Under the pieces are notes generated by a model. The model searched no databases. It saw only the letters and a list, made by a program, of their open reading frames with translations, and was not told the DNA's origin. Position numbers and translations under genes: made by a program. 49,187 nt of DNA from NCBI GenBank assembly GCA_013215375.1, contig JABSRB010000021.1, positions 44,355 through 93,541 on the forward strand, written 5' to 3'. Source of the DNA: Oceanospirillaceae bacterium (lineage in GTDB: Bacteria > Pseudomonadota > Gammaproteobacteria > Pseudomonadales > Balneatricaceae). Positions 16,156 to 24,734 of the stretch are shown one piece after another. Numbering within the stretch: position 1 is the first letter of the stretch; each line of letters begins with the position of its first letter.

Positions 16156-17307
16156 ATGTATAGCAAAATTAAATATGGCATGGTCGGTGGTGGTGAAGGT
16201 GCCTTCATTGGCGATATTCACCGAATTGCCGCCCGTATTGATAATCGCTATGAACTAGTGGCGGGTGCTTTGTCAGCGGATGCAGATAAAGCGGCGCGCT
16301 CAGCCCAAGCTATTGGTATAGATGCACAGCGTAGCTATGCCAGTTTTGTAGAGATGGCAGCGGTGGAAAAAGAGCGGGACGATGGCATTGATGTGGTGGT
16401 TATTGTTACTCCAAACCATATGCATTTTCCGGTTGCTAAAGCTTTTTTAGAGCAGGGGATCGCCGTTATTTGTGACAAGCCTGCCACCTTGAATTTAGCT
16501 CAGGCACATGAGCTCGCTGCAATAATAACCCGCACCGGTGGGTTCTTCCGGCTAACACATAATTATACCGGCTATCCGCTAGTGCGTTATGCGCGCGAGC
16601 TGGTGCAAGAGGGTAAGTTAGGTGAGCTGCGCTTAGTGCAAGTTGAATACGCCCAAGATTGGCTGTCGAGCAAAGAGGAAGATACTGATAACAAACAGGC
16701 AAAATGGCGCACTGACCCTAGTAAGTCAGGGGCGGGGGGAAGCTTGGGAGATATAGGCACTCACGCTTTTAACTTGGCGCAATTTATGTCTGATTTAACG
16801 GTGTCTGAAGTTTGTGCGGATATTGATGCCTTTGTTGAGGGACGAGTGTTAGATGATAACGCTCATGTTTTACTAAGATTTAATAAAGAGGTAAAGGGCA
16901 TACTTTGGTGTTCTCAAGTGGCACCAGGCAACGCTAATGCCTTAAAAATACGCATTTATGGTGCCAAAGGCGGCTTAGAGTGGTCGCAAGAGGACCCCAA
17001 TGAGCTGCTGTTTTCTCCGCTTGGTGAGCCCACTCAAAAAATGATTCGCGCCGGGCATGGTATTAGTGATGTGGCCAATCGTGTCAGTCGTACGCCAGCG
17101 GGTCACCCTGAGGGCTACTTAGAAGGTTTTGCCAATCTATATTCGGACATTGCCGATGCGTTAATTTTGCATAATAAAGGCGAGCCGATACCCGCAGAGT
17201 TGCAACTTATTCCCGGCATAAAAGAGGGCGTGGCAGGATTGCAGTTTGTCGAGTCAGTGGTTGAGTCATCCAAGAATAACAGTCAATGGGTTAGCTTAAA
17301 TGCCTAG
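16156..17307 (+). CDS. Gfo/Idh/MocA-family NAD(P)-dependent sugar dehydrogenase
   Basis: This 383-residue oxidoreductase has an N-terminal Rossmann fold with GMVGGGEGAFIGDIHR near 8-23, followed by VVIVTPNHMHFPVAKAFL and the family EKP motif as CDKPATL (Asp replaces Glu, catalytic Lys kept). The C-terminal domain contains the active-site block GGSLGDIGTHAFNLAQF with the conserved Asp and His. Members oxidise hydroxyls of sugars, inositols or glycosides with NAD(P). ATG at 16156 is preceded by AGGGAGCT at 16144-16151. The next gene starts at 17300, overlapping the stop by 8 bases, so translation is coupled. With the TIM-barrel partner it likely handles the sugar brought in by the adjoining importer. 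Confidence 0.9.
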   Translation: MYSKIKYGMVGGGEGAFIGDIHRIAARIDNRYELVAGALSADADKAARSAQAIGIDAQRSYASFVEMAAVEKERDDGIDVVVIVTPNHMHFPVAKAFLEQGIAVICDKPATLNLAQAHELAAIITRTGGFFRLTHNYTGYPLVRYARELVQEGKLGELRLVQVEYAQDWLSSKEEDTDNKQAKWRTDPSKSGAGGSLGDIGTHAFNLAQFMSDLTVSEVCADIDAFVEGRVLDDNAHVLLRFNKEVKGILWCSQVAPGNANALKIRIYGAKGGLEWSQEDPNELLFSPLGEPTQKMIRAGHGISDVANRVSRTPAGHPEGYLEGFANLYSDIADALILHNKGEPIPAELQLIPGIKEGVAGLQFVESVVESSKNNSQWVSLNA

Positions 17308-18820
17308 CACAGCGCAGGCTTCATTGGCAGTGCAGCCTATTATGCAAATCGATAATATCGTCAAGGAATTTTCTGGCGTGAGGGTGTTGCATAAAGTAAC
17401 CATCGATATATTCCCAGGGGAGGTATTGGGGGTGCTCGGCGAAAATGGTGCGGGTAAATCAACCTTGCTTAAAATCCTCTGTGGTATTTATCAGAAAACC
17501 AGCGGCAGTATTTATTTTGCTGGGGAAGAAGTGCAGATTGATGGGCCAGCGAGCGCCAAGAGCTTGGGGATTTCGATGATTCCACAAGAGTTTAATCTGA
17601 TAAATACACTGAATGTATTTGAAAATATATTTTTAGGCAATGAATATTCCAAGGGCGGTTTGCTGGATAAAAAGAGCATGCGCATCCGTACCAAAGCGTT
17701 ACTCGATGAGTTGCAAACAGAGCTAGATCCCGATGCGCTAATTTCCACGTTATCGGTTGCGCAAAAGCAAATGGTCGAAATAGCCAAGGCACTGGTCAGT
17801 GAAGTTAAAGTACTGATTATGGATGAGCCGACCACAGTGCTGACTGATCACGAAGTGAAAATATTATTTGCGTTAGTGGCGCGCTTGAAGAAGCGCGGCG
17901 TCACCCTTGTCTTTATCTCGCACAAGTTAAAAGAGGTCAAGAAATTGTGTGACCGTCTGATTATTTTGCGCGATGGCTACTTAGTCAGTATCGATGATGT
18001 TGATGACATCGAAGAGGCGGATATGGCGCGCAAAATGGTCGGGCGCGAGCTCAATCAAATATATCCAGAGAAGGTATTGGGTCAGAGCGAAACCGTTTTG
18101 AAAGTAGCTAATTTATCTATTAAAGGATTATTGCACGACATTAATTTTGAGCTTAAAAAGGGTGAAATATTAGGCTTTGCAGGCCTTATCGGTGCAGGTC
18201 GCACTGAGACCGCTGAGGCCATTATGGGCTTGAGAACTTGTGATAGTGCCAATATTGAAATCAATGGTGAACCGGTATCCATTGATAATGTGGGTGATGC
18301 GGTGGCTTGTAAAATGGCGTATTTGTCTGAGGACCGACAAGGCAAAGGGCTAGTGATGAATTTTGACATTGTCAAAAATATCTCGCTGATATCACTGGCT
18401 AAATATGTACGGGGGTTGATTAGCACCAAGCTGGAAAAACAGCAGGCACAACAATATGTAGAGCGCTTTGATATTAAAGCCGCTTCGATAGCATCGGAGT
18501 TGATCAACCTCAGTGGCGGTAATCAGCAAAAAGTGTATCTGGCAAAATGGATGGATACAGAGCCGCAGATATTGATTTTGGACGAGCCTACCCGCGGAAT
18601 TGATGTTAATACCAAAAAGGAAATTTATCATTTCATTCATGAAATGACGCAGCAGGGGATGTCGGTAATCGTGATCTCCTCCGAACTCGAAGAGTTAATC
18701 GGCCTCACCTCACGTGTAATAGTGATGCGCGAGGGCGCCATCGTTGGCGAACTCTGTGGGGATGACATTAATGATCAGGAGATTATGTACTACGCAGCCG
18801 GTATCAAAGGGGGTGTTTAA
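17300..18820 (+). CDS. Sugar ABC transporter ATP-binding protein (RbsA/MglA type, two ABC domains)
   Basis: This 506-residue ATPase of the CUT2 carbohydrate-uptake class has two fused ABC domains. Domain 1 (about 12-245) has Walker A GENGAGKST near 48-56, signature LSVAQKQ near 151 and Walker B VLIMDEPTTVL near 170. Domain 2 (about 255-500) has the degenerate Walker A typical of this class (GLIGAGRTE near 295-303), signature LSGGNQQ near 410 and Walker B ILILDEPTRGID near 430. It energises import through the permease and binding protein encoded next. Its first codons overlap the dehydrogenase stop, tying transporter and enzyme expression together. It differs from the single-domain XylG encoded at 26245-27012. 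Confidence 0.94.
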   Translation: MPSTAQASLAVQPIMQIDNIVKEFSGVRVLHKVTIDIFPGEVLGVLGENGAGKSTLLKILCGIYQKTSGSIYFAGEEVQIDGPASAKSLGISMIPQEFNLINTLNVFENIFLGNEYSKGGLLDKKSMRIRTKALLDELQTELDPDALISTLSVAQKQMVEIAKALVSEVKVLIMDEPTTVLTDHEVKILFALVARLKKRGVTLVFISHKLKEVKKLCDRLIILRDGYLVSIDDVDDIEEADMARKMVGRELNQIYPEKVLGQSETVLKVANLSIKGLLHDINFELKKGEILGFAGLIGAGRTETAEAIMGLRTCDSANIEINGEPVSIDNVGDAVACKMAYLSEDRQGKGLVMNFDIVKNISLISLAKYVRGLISTKLEKQQAQQYVERFDIKAASIASELINLSGGNQQKVYLAKWMDTEPQILILDEPTRGIDVNTKKEIYHFIHEMTQQGMSVIVISSELEELIGLTSRVIVMREGAIVGELCGDDINDQEIMYYAAGIKGGV

Positions 18821-18910
18821 CTACTGATTCTAGGATCAATATTGCCCGTTAAATTCTTTAGCGATTGAGCTGCTCATAAGCTCAGCGCATGCAACAACAC
18901 AGGTATCACC

Positions 18911-19903
18911 ATGTCAGAAAATACAAAAATAATTATGACAGCACCGCAGAGCCCTTTAAGCAGATTATCAAGACTCCCTTGGGCCAGTTATGCACCTTTA
19001 ATAGCGCTACTGGTGTTACTGGCGTTTTCGGCCATTGCCAGTGAACATTTTTTGATTCCAAGAAACCTTACCAATGTTTTAAGACAAGTATCTTACACGG
19101 GGATTATTGCCCTAGGTATGACTTTTGTCATCATTGCTGGTGGCATAGATCTATCGGTGGGATCAATGGTGGCGCTGGTGGGGGTCATCTGCGTGATGTT
19201 ACTCAATTGGTTTGGGGATGGATGGTACGCAGTCATTTTTGCTATTGGAGCCGCTGTGCTTATGGGTGCAGCGTTAGGTGCTCTCAACGGGCTCATCATC
19301 ACCAGAGGTAAAGTGGCGTCGTTTATCGCCACACTTGCCACTATGTCCATTCTTCGCTCGTTAACCTTGTATATCTCCGATGCGGGGGAGGTGGTTTCTG
19401 AAAATTCCTTTTTCCCTGAAATAGGCGGTGGGTATTGGTTGGGAATTCCTATTCCGGTATGGGTATTTGCCATATTGGCACTTATTTGTCATGTGTTACT
19501 CAAGCATACCGCTTATGGCAGGCATGTCTGTGCGGTGGGCTCTAATGCTACTGTGGCCTCCTATTCAGCGATTAAAGTGCGCTGGGTGTACTTTACTACT
19601 TTTGTAATTGCTGGTGCGATGGTGGGTATTTCAGCCGTTTTACTCTCTTCCAGATTAAACTCGGTTAGCCCAGGGGATGCCGGCTTATTTTACGAGTTGG
19701 ATGCCATCGCAGCCGTGGTGATAGGCGGTACTGCGCTATCCGGGGGTAAGGGCACTATTTGGGGAACAGTGATAGGCGTCATTATCTTAGGAATTATCAA
19801 TAACATGTTGAATCTTTTGGGGGTATCGGCCTACCTCCAGGGGACAGTAAAAGGATTAGTGATACTGATTGCTGTATTGGCGCAGTTTAAAGGCGATCGT
19901 TAA
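18911..19903 (+). CDS. Sugar ABC transporter permease (RbsC type)
   Basis: This 330-residue inner-membrane permease of the CUT2 class has about nine hydrophobic segments between residues 27 and 326. Conserved family blocks are GIIALGMTFVIIAGGIDLSVGSM near 60-83, GLIITRGKVASFIATLATM near 126-144, GRHVCAVGSNATVASYSAIKV near 200-220 and VVIGGTALSGGKGTIWGT near 272-289. It should form a homodimer with the two-domain ATPase. The 90-base gap after the ATPase gene holds no promoter that I recognise, so it is probably co-transcribed. Confidence 0.94.
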   Translation: MSENTKIIMTAPQSPLSRLSRLPWASYAPLIALLVLLAFSAIASEHFLIPRNLTNVLRQVSYTGIIALGMTFVIIAGGIDLSVGSMVALVGVICVMLLNWFGDGWYAVIFAIGAAVLMGAALGALNGLIITRGKVASFIATLATMSILRSLTLYISDAGEVVSENSFFPEIGGGYWLGIPIPVWVFAILALICHVLLKHTAYGRHVCAVGSNATVASYSAIKVRWVYFTTFVIAGAMVGISAVLLSSRLNSVSPGDAGLFYELDAIAAVVIGGTALSGGKGTIWGTVIGVIILGIINNMLNLLGVSAYLQGTVKGLVILIAVLAQFKGDR

Positions 19904-20035
19904 AACAGTTTGGAAAATTGACTGATCAAAATCAGTTTATTAGCACAATAGGTGGTGATGGCACTGCCTGTTTAAATAGAAGCTTAGTCGGTGCAGAAAT
20001 AGCGGCTTAGCTTTTTAAATTCAAGGAGTAGTAGC

Positions 20036-21004
20036 ATGTCGTATAAAAATAAAACCATAGGCGTTCTAGCAACTTTAGCGTTGCTGTTTAGCTTTGCAGG
20101 TGTTGCCCAAGCTGAAAAATATAAAGTTGGCGTCAGTGTGCCATCTGCAGATCACGGTTGGACTGCGGGTCTGTTGTGGTGGGCTAAAAAGGCCGTGGCC
20201 GATATTGGAAAAAAAGAAAGTGATGTAGAGTTTTTTGTGGTTGCCGCAAGTTCTGGCACTAAACAAGTGGGCGATGTGGAAGATTTAATGATTAAAGGCA
20301 TCAATGCTTTAGTTATCTTGCCGCATAATCCAGCGACACTGCAAAAGGTTATCGAAGAGGCCTATAGCGAAGGTATTTATACCGTAGTCGTCGACCGCGA
20401 GTTGGCGACACCTGCACAAGACGTCTTTATTGCCGGTGACAACGCAGGTTTAGGGCGTGTCGGTGGTCAATGGCTGGCAAAAGAGATGCAGGGGAAAGGT
20501 AATGTGGTTGTGATTGAAGGTATGCAAATTCCCATCAATAAACAGCGTGTAGATGCCTTTAATGAAGTGATGGCAAAGCATGAGGGAATCACTATATTGG
20601 ATTCTCAGCCCGCCGATTGGTCCACGCAAAAGGCGCTGGCAGTAATGGAAAACTTTTTGCAAAAGCACAAGCACATCGATGCGGTTTGGTGTCAGGATGA
20701 TGACATGCTTAAAGGCGTGATGCAGGCGATAAAAGAGTCAGGACGCACTGAAATTAAAACAGTGTTAGGCGGTGCAGGCTCTAAGGATATCATTAAGATG
20801 ATTATTGATGGGAACCCAGTAGTACGCTCCACAGTGACTTACAGTCCTTCAATGGTCGCATCGGCAATTGCCCTTGCCGTTGCCGGCGTTAAAGATCAAA
20901 CCTTAGGCAATATGTATCACAAGCCTACACGTGTCATCTTGGGTGCTGAGTTAGTGGTTAAAAGCAACGCTAAAGAATTCTATTTCCCAGAAGCTGCTTT
21001 TTAA
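20036..21004 (+). CDS. Periplasmic sugar-binding protein of ABC transporter (RbsB type)
   Basis: This 322-residue secreted protein delivers a sugar to the permease. The first 26 residues form a signal peptide (KNKTIG basic end, hydrophobic VLATLALLFSFAGV, cleavage after AQA). The mature part shows the type I periplasmic binding fold: YKVGVSVPSADHGWTAGLLWW, MIKGINALVILPHNP, VFIAGDNAGLGRVGGQWLAKE and HIDAVWCQDDDMLKGV. Paired Trp residues near the N-terminus (HGWTAGLLWW) fit stacking against a sugar ring. An AAGGAG ribosome site lies just before the ATG. It closes the transporter series; a dispersed repeat with a hairpin follows the stop. Confidence 0.93.
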   Translation: MSYKNKTIGVLATLALLFSFAGVAQAEKYKVGVSVPSADHGWTAGLLWWAKKAVADIGKKESDVEFFVVAASSGTKQVGDVEDLMIKGINALVILPHNPATLQKVIEEAYSEGIYTVVVDRELATPAQDVFIAGDNAGLGRVGGQWLAKEMQGKGNVVVIEGMQIPINKQRVDAFNEVMAKHEGITILDSQPADWSTQKALAVMENFLQKHKHIDAVWCQDDDMLKGVMQAIKESGRTEIKTVLGGAGSKDIIKMIIDGNPVVRSTVTYSPSMVASAIALAVAGVKDQTLGNMYHKPTRVILGAELVVKSNAKEFYFPEAAF

Positions 21005-21011
21005 TCGAGAT

Positions 21012-21130
21012 GAATTAGGCGGAGCCTAATTCATCAAGGGTTAATGACCCTCTCTAGGGGGCGAACTCGTTAAACTCCAATAGCCCTCTGCACAAATCTA
21101 GAGGGCTTGTCCCAGGGTTGTTGATTTTAT
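21012..21130 (+). repeat. Dispersed intergenic repeat, best-preserved copy B (two hairpins)
   Basis: This block opens with a perfect 9-bp stem: GAATTAGGC (21012-21020), GGA loop, GCCTAATTC (21024-21032). It continues with ATCAAGGGTTAATGACCC, shared in part with copy C at 45005. A second hairpin pairs GCCCTCT (21083-21089) with AGAGGGC (21100-21106). The end GGGCTTGTCCCAGGGTTGTT matches copy A at 4739. Paired arms and intergenic position suggest a small mobile or RNA-structured element of the MITE/REP kind, without coding capacity. Confidence 0.65.
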
Positions 21131-21143
21131 TGAGAACCTAAAG

Positions 21144-21172
21144 CAAACCTTTTATCCAGGATAAAAGGTTTG
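21144..21172. repeat. Perfect 29-bp palindrome (14-bp arms around one base)
   Basis: The arm CAAACCTTTTATCC (21144-21157) is mirrored exactly by GGATAAAAGGTTTG (21159-21172) around A21158. It lies 155 bases before the repressor ATG and just after the repeat. Such length and perfection are beyond chance; it could be a terminator of the transporter operon, a cruciform, or a protein-binding site. Confidence 0.6.
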
Positions 21173-21327
21173 TTCTAAAAGCATACTTTTTAAATCAGTC
21201 TTTTTATTTTGCAAATTTAGGTTATTATGTTGGACTTTTTTACAGGGAACGAGGCAAAAGTGATAGTTAGACTCAGTGATGACAGCACCGTAAATACTTC
21301 GATAGACAATCTAGGCTACCCTGATTA

Positions 21328-22356
21328 ATGGCTACTGTTAAAGATATTGCTAAATTAGCGGGAGTTTCTACTGCAACGGTTTCTAGAGCGCTCGCTAATC
21401 CAGAAAAAGTGACAGATTCCACGAAGAAGAAAGTTGAACAGGCAGCTGCGCAATTGGGCTACGCCCCTAATGCCATTGCCCGTAGTTTGCGCACCCAAGA
21501 ATCTAAAACGATTGTGGTCATCATCCCTGATATTGGCAATCACTTTTTCAGCGATATCATTAAAGGCATAGAATTAATCGCCCATAAAAAGGGCTACCAA
21601 GTATTAGTGGGCGATGCGGATCGCGATATTGTACGCGCTCGTAAATATATTGATTTGGTTTACTCTAAGCAGGCAGATGGTGTGTTGTCCCTCACCTCTG
21701 AAATTCCTATTGAACAAATCATCGATGAGCAGGGACAGACAAAGTTTCCCTTGGTGGTCGCTTGTGAGAACTACCCAGGCAGTAATATCCCCAGCGTGCA
21801 CATTGATCAGGAGTTTAGTGCCAGCTCGGTGATTGAGTCGCTAATACAAATGGGTCATTACAAAATAGCTTGTATTCGAGGTGCAGATAGAAACCCTATC
21901 AGTGAATCGCGCCTTAAAGGCGTGCAGACGTGTATGGCGAAATGGCAATTGCGCATGCCTGATGAATACATTGGCGTCGGGGACTACACTTTATTATCAG
22001 GCTATGAAGTGGCAGAGCAGCTACTGAATTTAGAGGATAGGCCTACCGCTATTTTTTGTTTTAATGATGAAATGGCTATAGGGGTGATTAGGCGCGCCAC
22101 TGAAATGGGTATTAAAATTCCCGAGCAGCTTTCCATCGTTGGTTTTGACAATATACCCTTTAGTGAATATTGCACACCTCAACTGACCACTGTACATCAG
22201 CCTCGACAGTTAATTGGCGAGAGCGCGATGAAACTATTACTCAGTATTTTATCGGGTAAAAAACCTAACCCAGAAATAACTTTACCAGCACAGCTGATCT
22301 TTAGGGGTACTACAATGCCGCCGCCCATAGAGCAGCGTTTGAAAATCGATATATAA
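21328..22356 (+). CDS. LacI-family transcriptional repressor (CytR/PurR-like)
   Basis: This 342-residue regulator has an N-terminal LacI helix-turn-helix (VKDIAKLAGVSTATVSRALANP, about 3-24) and hinge helix with the CpG-inserting Leu (PNAIARSLRTQ near 50-60). The rest is a periplasmic-binding-like ligand domain (VVIIPDIGNHFFSDIIKGIE, CENYPGSNIPSVHIDQE, AIFCFNDEMAIGVIR, LSIVGFDNIPFSEYCTPQLTT). It most likely binds the palindrome at 14992-15009 and represses the upstream sugar operon until its sugar or an intermediate appears; this is inference from linkage and operator type. An in-frame stop just upstream (21322-21324) fixes the ATG at 21328; the ribosome site is weak. Confidence 0.92.
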   Translation: MATVKDIAKLAGVSTATVSRALANPEKVTDSTKKKVEQAAAQLGYAPNAIARSLRTQESKTIVVIIPDIGNHFFSDIIKGIELIAHKKGYQVLVGDADRDIVRARKYIDLVYSKQADGVLSLTSEIPIEQIIDEQGQTKFPLVVACENYPGSNIPSVHIDQEFSASSVIESLIQMGHYKIACIRGADRNPISESRLKGVQTCMAKWQLRMPDEYIGVGDYTLLSGYEVAEQLLNLEDRPTAIFCFNDEMAIGVIRRATEMGIKIPEQLSIVGFDNIPFSEYCTPQLTTVHQPRQLIGESAMKLLLSILSGKKPNPEITLPAQLIFRGTTMPPPIEQRLKIDI

Positions 22357-22370
22357 ACCCAAGCTCGTTA

Positions 22371-23339
22371 TTAATTTAGGTTTAACGGATAGGCTAGTTC
22401 TTTCCCTGCTATGTAAGCGTGAATATTATCGACAGCACCCTTAAAATAGACCTGATAATTTAGGTCAGCGACATAACCTAAATGAGGTGTCGCCAGTAAA
22501 TTATCTAGTGAGCGCAGGCGATGTGTTGAGGGTAGGGGCTCAATATCAAATACATCAATACCTGCTGCGGCTATTTTTCCTGAAGTTAACGCATCATACA
22601 TAGCGTCTTGATCGACCAATGCTGCCCTAGCAGTATTAATAAAAAGTGCACTAGGCTTCATTTGGTTAAATTCTAAAGTACCCATAATGCCTTTGTTTCT
22701 CGTCCCTGGAATAAGATGCAAACTAACAATGTCACTTTGTTGTAACAGTGCTTTCTTGCTAGAGGCATATTCAACACCTAACTGTGTGGCGCGCTGCTGG
22801 GTTAAGTTCTCACTCCAAGCTAGCACATGCATGCCAAAGGCCTTGGCGATTAGGGCGACACGCTCACCGATGGCACCTAAGCCGATCAAGCCGATGGTTT
22901 TGCCAGACAGACATAAACCAACATTGCTCTGCCAGGGGCCGCCTTGTCTAAAGTGATTGTTTTCAATCACAATATGTCTGGAAAGGCCCAAAATTAAAGC
23001 CCAAGTTAGCTCAGTGGGTGGCTGTTTGAATGCTTGAGTGCCGCAGACTAATACACCTTGTGTACTGGCCGCAGCAACATCAATAGCGCCATTGCGCGGA
23101 CCTGAGGTAATCAGTAATTTTAATTTAGGTAACTTGGCTAATAACGTAGCATCAAAGGGGGTTCGCTCGCGCATGATGACAATGATTTCGCTGTCTTTAA
23201 GTCGCTCAACTAAACGGGACTGAGAGTCGATGTGTTGGGTGATGACCTGCAATGAGAGATGCTCAGATAACGTCGACCAATCTGCATAATCGCGACTAAC
23301 ATCTTGATAATCATCTAATACCGTACAACACTTTTTCAT
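22371..23339 (-). CDS. D-isomer-specific 2-hydroxyacid dehydrogenase
   Basis: This 322-residue NAD(P)-dependent dehydrogenase interconverts a 2-keto acid and a D-2-hydroxy acid. The nucleotide-binding motif GLIGLGAIGERVALIAKAFG lies near 149-168. The catalytic triad residues are visible: Arg in INTARAALVD, Glu in DVFDIEPLPS and His in LATPHLGYV. It follows avtA by 24 bases and is likely in the same transcript. The substrate is open: glyoxylate/hydroxypyruvate-type, phosphoglycerate-type and bulkier keto acids are all served by this family. Its place in the xylose cluster raises the possibility that it acts on a keto acid made from xylonate, but this is only neighbourhood evidence. It converges on the lacI-type gene with a 14-base gap. 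Confidence 0.88.
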   Translation of the reverse strand: MKKCCTVLDDYQDVSRDYADWSTLSEHLSLQVITQHIDSQSRLVERLKDSEIIVIMRERTPFDATLLAKLPKLKLLITSGPRNGAIDVAAASTQGVLVCGTQAFKQPPTELTWALILGLSRHIVIENNHFRQGGPWQSNVGLCLSGKTIGLIGLGAIGERVALIAKAFGMHVLAWSENLTQQRATQLGVEYASSKKALLQQSDIVSLHLIPGTRNKGIMGTLEFNQMKPSALFINTARAALVDQDAMYDALTSGKIAAAGIDVFDIEPLPSTHRLRSLDNLLATPHLGYVADLNYQVYFKGAVDNIHAYIAGKELAYPLNLN

Positions 23340-23363
23340 CCAAGACCTCAGCGTTCGTTATGT

Positions 23364-24617
23364 TTATTGAGAGTAGGCTAAACGCACTTCACGAGCGATG
23401 ATTTCAACGCCGACTTTTACTTGCGCTTCATCTCCCGCATACGACAGTCTAATGCACTCGTGTTTATGCTGCCACTGCTCTTCGATACCAACAAAAAAGT
23501 TGTGACCAGGCACGACAATCACTCCGCACTCTTTTAAGCGCTGATACAAAGTATTACTGCTGATCGGTAGGCCCTCAAGCCACAGCCACAAGAAGATAGC
23601 GCCCTCTGGCTTGTGAATGCGATAGGGAACACCTGCGAGGGCGGTGTTTAACCAAGCCACTGTTTGTGCAGCGCGGCTCTTATAAAACGGGGTAATATGC
23701 TGGCTACTCATGCTTGATATTTGCTGGTTTTCGAACAGCGGCGCGGTGATGGCAGGGCCCAGTGTGCCACAAGCTAAGCTAATCACGGTATTGCTGTTGT
23801 TGTAAGCTTGGATAATTTCTTCGCTGGCAATAATAATACCTGTTCTGATACCGGGAAGGCCTAGCTTGGATAAGCTCAATACTAAAATAGTATTTTCATT
23901 CCAATTTGGCTTTGCATCGTTGAAGATAATATTGGGGAAAGGCAGGCCGTAGGCACCATCAACAATCAGGGGTACTTGTTGTTTTTGCGCTATTTCATCC
24001 AAGTGCGCCATTTCGTTATCTGTCAGTACATTACCGGTTGGGTTAGTCGGCCTTGAAACACAGTAGGCGGCAATGTTTTCATCCAAACTGATGTCTGAAA
24101 AATTAACTCGGTATTTAAATAATGAATCATCAAGTAGTTCAATGTTGGGTTTAGTTGCACTAAAAAAGTTGTCGCTTAAACCGATATCCGCATAACCTAA
24201 ATACTCGGGAGATAGCGGTAAGTGGATGGAGCGATGAGAGCCATCGGGCATTTTTCCGGCAAACATGTTGTAGAGGATAAAGAAGGCGCTTTGGCTACCG
24301 TTGGAGATACCAATATTGTGCTCAGTCAACTTCCAGCCAAATTTCAGTTTTAAAAATCTTGCCAACTGGATGCGAAAATCTTTATTTCCTTGAGGAGACT
24401 GGTACTTTCCCAATAACTGATGGCGCTGCTCTGGGTTATCTAAAAGTTCTTGCAGGCGCTGTTGGAAGAGTTTTTCCATGGCGGGAATTTTCCCGGGATT
24501 ACCGCCACCCATGAGGATGGCATCCGGGTTTTCTATAATGGCGTTACCTAAATCTTCCATCAATTCAACAGCCCCAGAGCGGGCGGAAAATTTTTCACCA
24601 AATGCAGATAATTTCAA
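23364..24617 (-). CDS. avtA: Valine-pyruvate aminotransferase
   Basis: AvtA is a PLP enzyme that moves the amino group between valine and pyruvate, making alanine (transaminase C in E. coli). At 417 residues it has the same length as the E. coli enzyme and shares long stretches of pattern: SAFGEKFSARSGAVELMEDL, MGGGNPGKIPAMEKLF, ISNGSQSAFFILYNMFAG, CVSRPTNPTGNVLTDNE and the PLP lysine in LSLSKLGLPGIRTG, then KPEGAIFLWLW. The start is TTG at 24615-24617; alignment with the E. coli N-terminus (TFSLFGDKF) supports it. In E. coli avtA also lies a few genes from xylR, so this proximity may be inherited. It probably shares a transcript with the following hydroxyacid dehydrogenase. Confidence 0.95.
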   Translation of the reverse strand: MKLSAFGEKFSARSGAVELMEDLGNAIIENPDAILMGGGNPGKIPAMEKLFQQRLQELLDNPEQRHQLLGKYQSPQGNKDFRIQLARFLKLKFGWKLTEHNIGISNGSQSAFFILYNMFAGKMPDGSHRSIHLPLSPEYLGYADIGLSDNFFSATKPNIELLDDSLFKYRVNFSDISLDENIAAYCVSRPTNPTGNVLTDNEMAHLDEIAQKQQVPLIVDGAYGLPFPNIIFNDAKPNWNENTILVLSLSKLGLPGIRTGIIIASEEIIQAYNNSNTVISLACGTLGPAITAPLFENQQISSMSSQHITPFYKSRAAQTVAWLNTALAGVPYRIHKPEGAIFLWLWLEGLPISSNTLYQRLKECGVIVVPGHNFFVGIEEQWQHKHECIRLSYAGDEAQVKVGVEIIAREVRLAYSQ

Positions 24618-24734
24618 ATCTTTAGTCTCGAATATTCACATAAATGATTAGCTTACCTATTATTTTCACAAGGTAAACCTAAATGAAAAAACATTTTACA
24701 TTTATTATCGATATTCGAGAGTTAATGCTGTTGT

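Larger units (their letters stand above)
21005..21327. other. Intergenic region with repeat copy and a long palindrome, upstream of the lacI-type gene
   Basis: The 323-base gap between the binding-protein gene and the LacI-type gene holds the best-preserved dispersed repeat (21012-21130) and a perfect palindrome at 21144-21172. The remaining part is AT-rich and probably carries a separate promoter for the repressor gene. Confidence 0.6.

Noticed and set aside
24627-24718. 9-base inverted repeat CTCGAATAT / ATATTCGAG flanking 74 bases upstream of avtA
   Set aside because: Short AT-rich arms with a long gap are weak evidence; no regulator of this shape is known to me for avtA.
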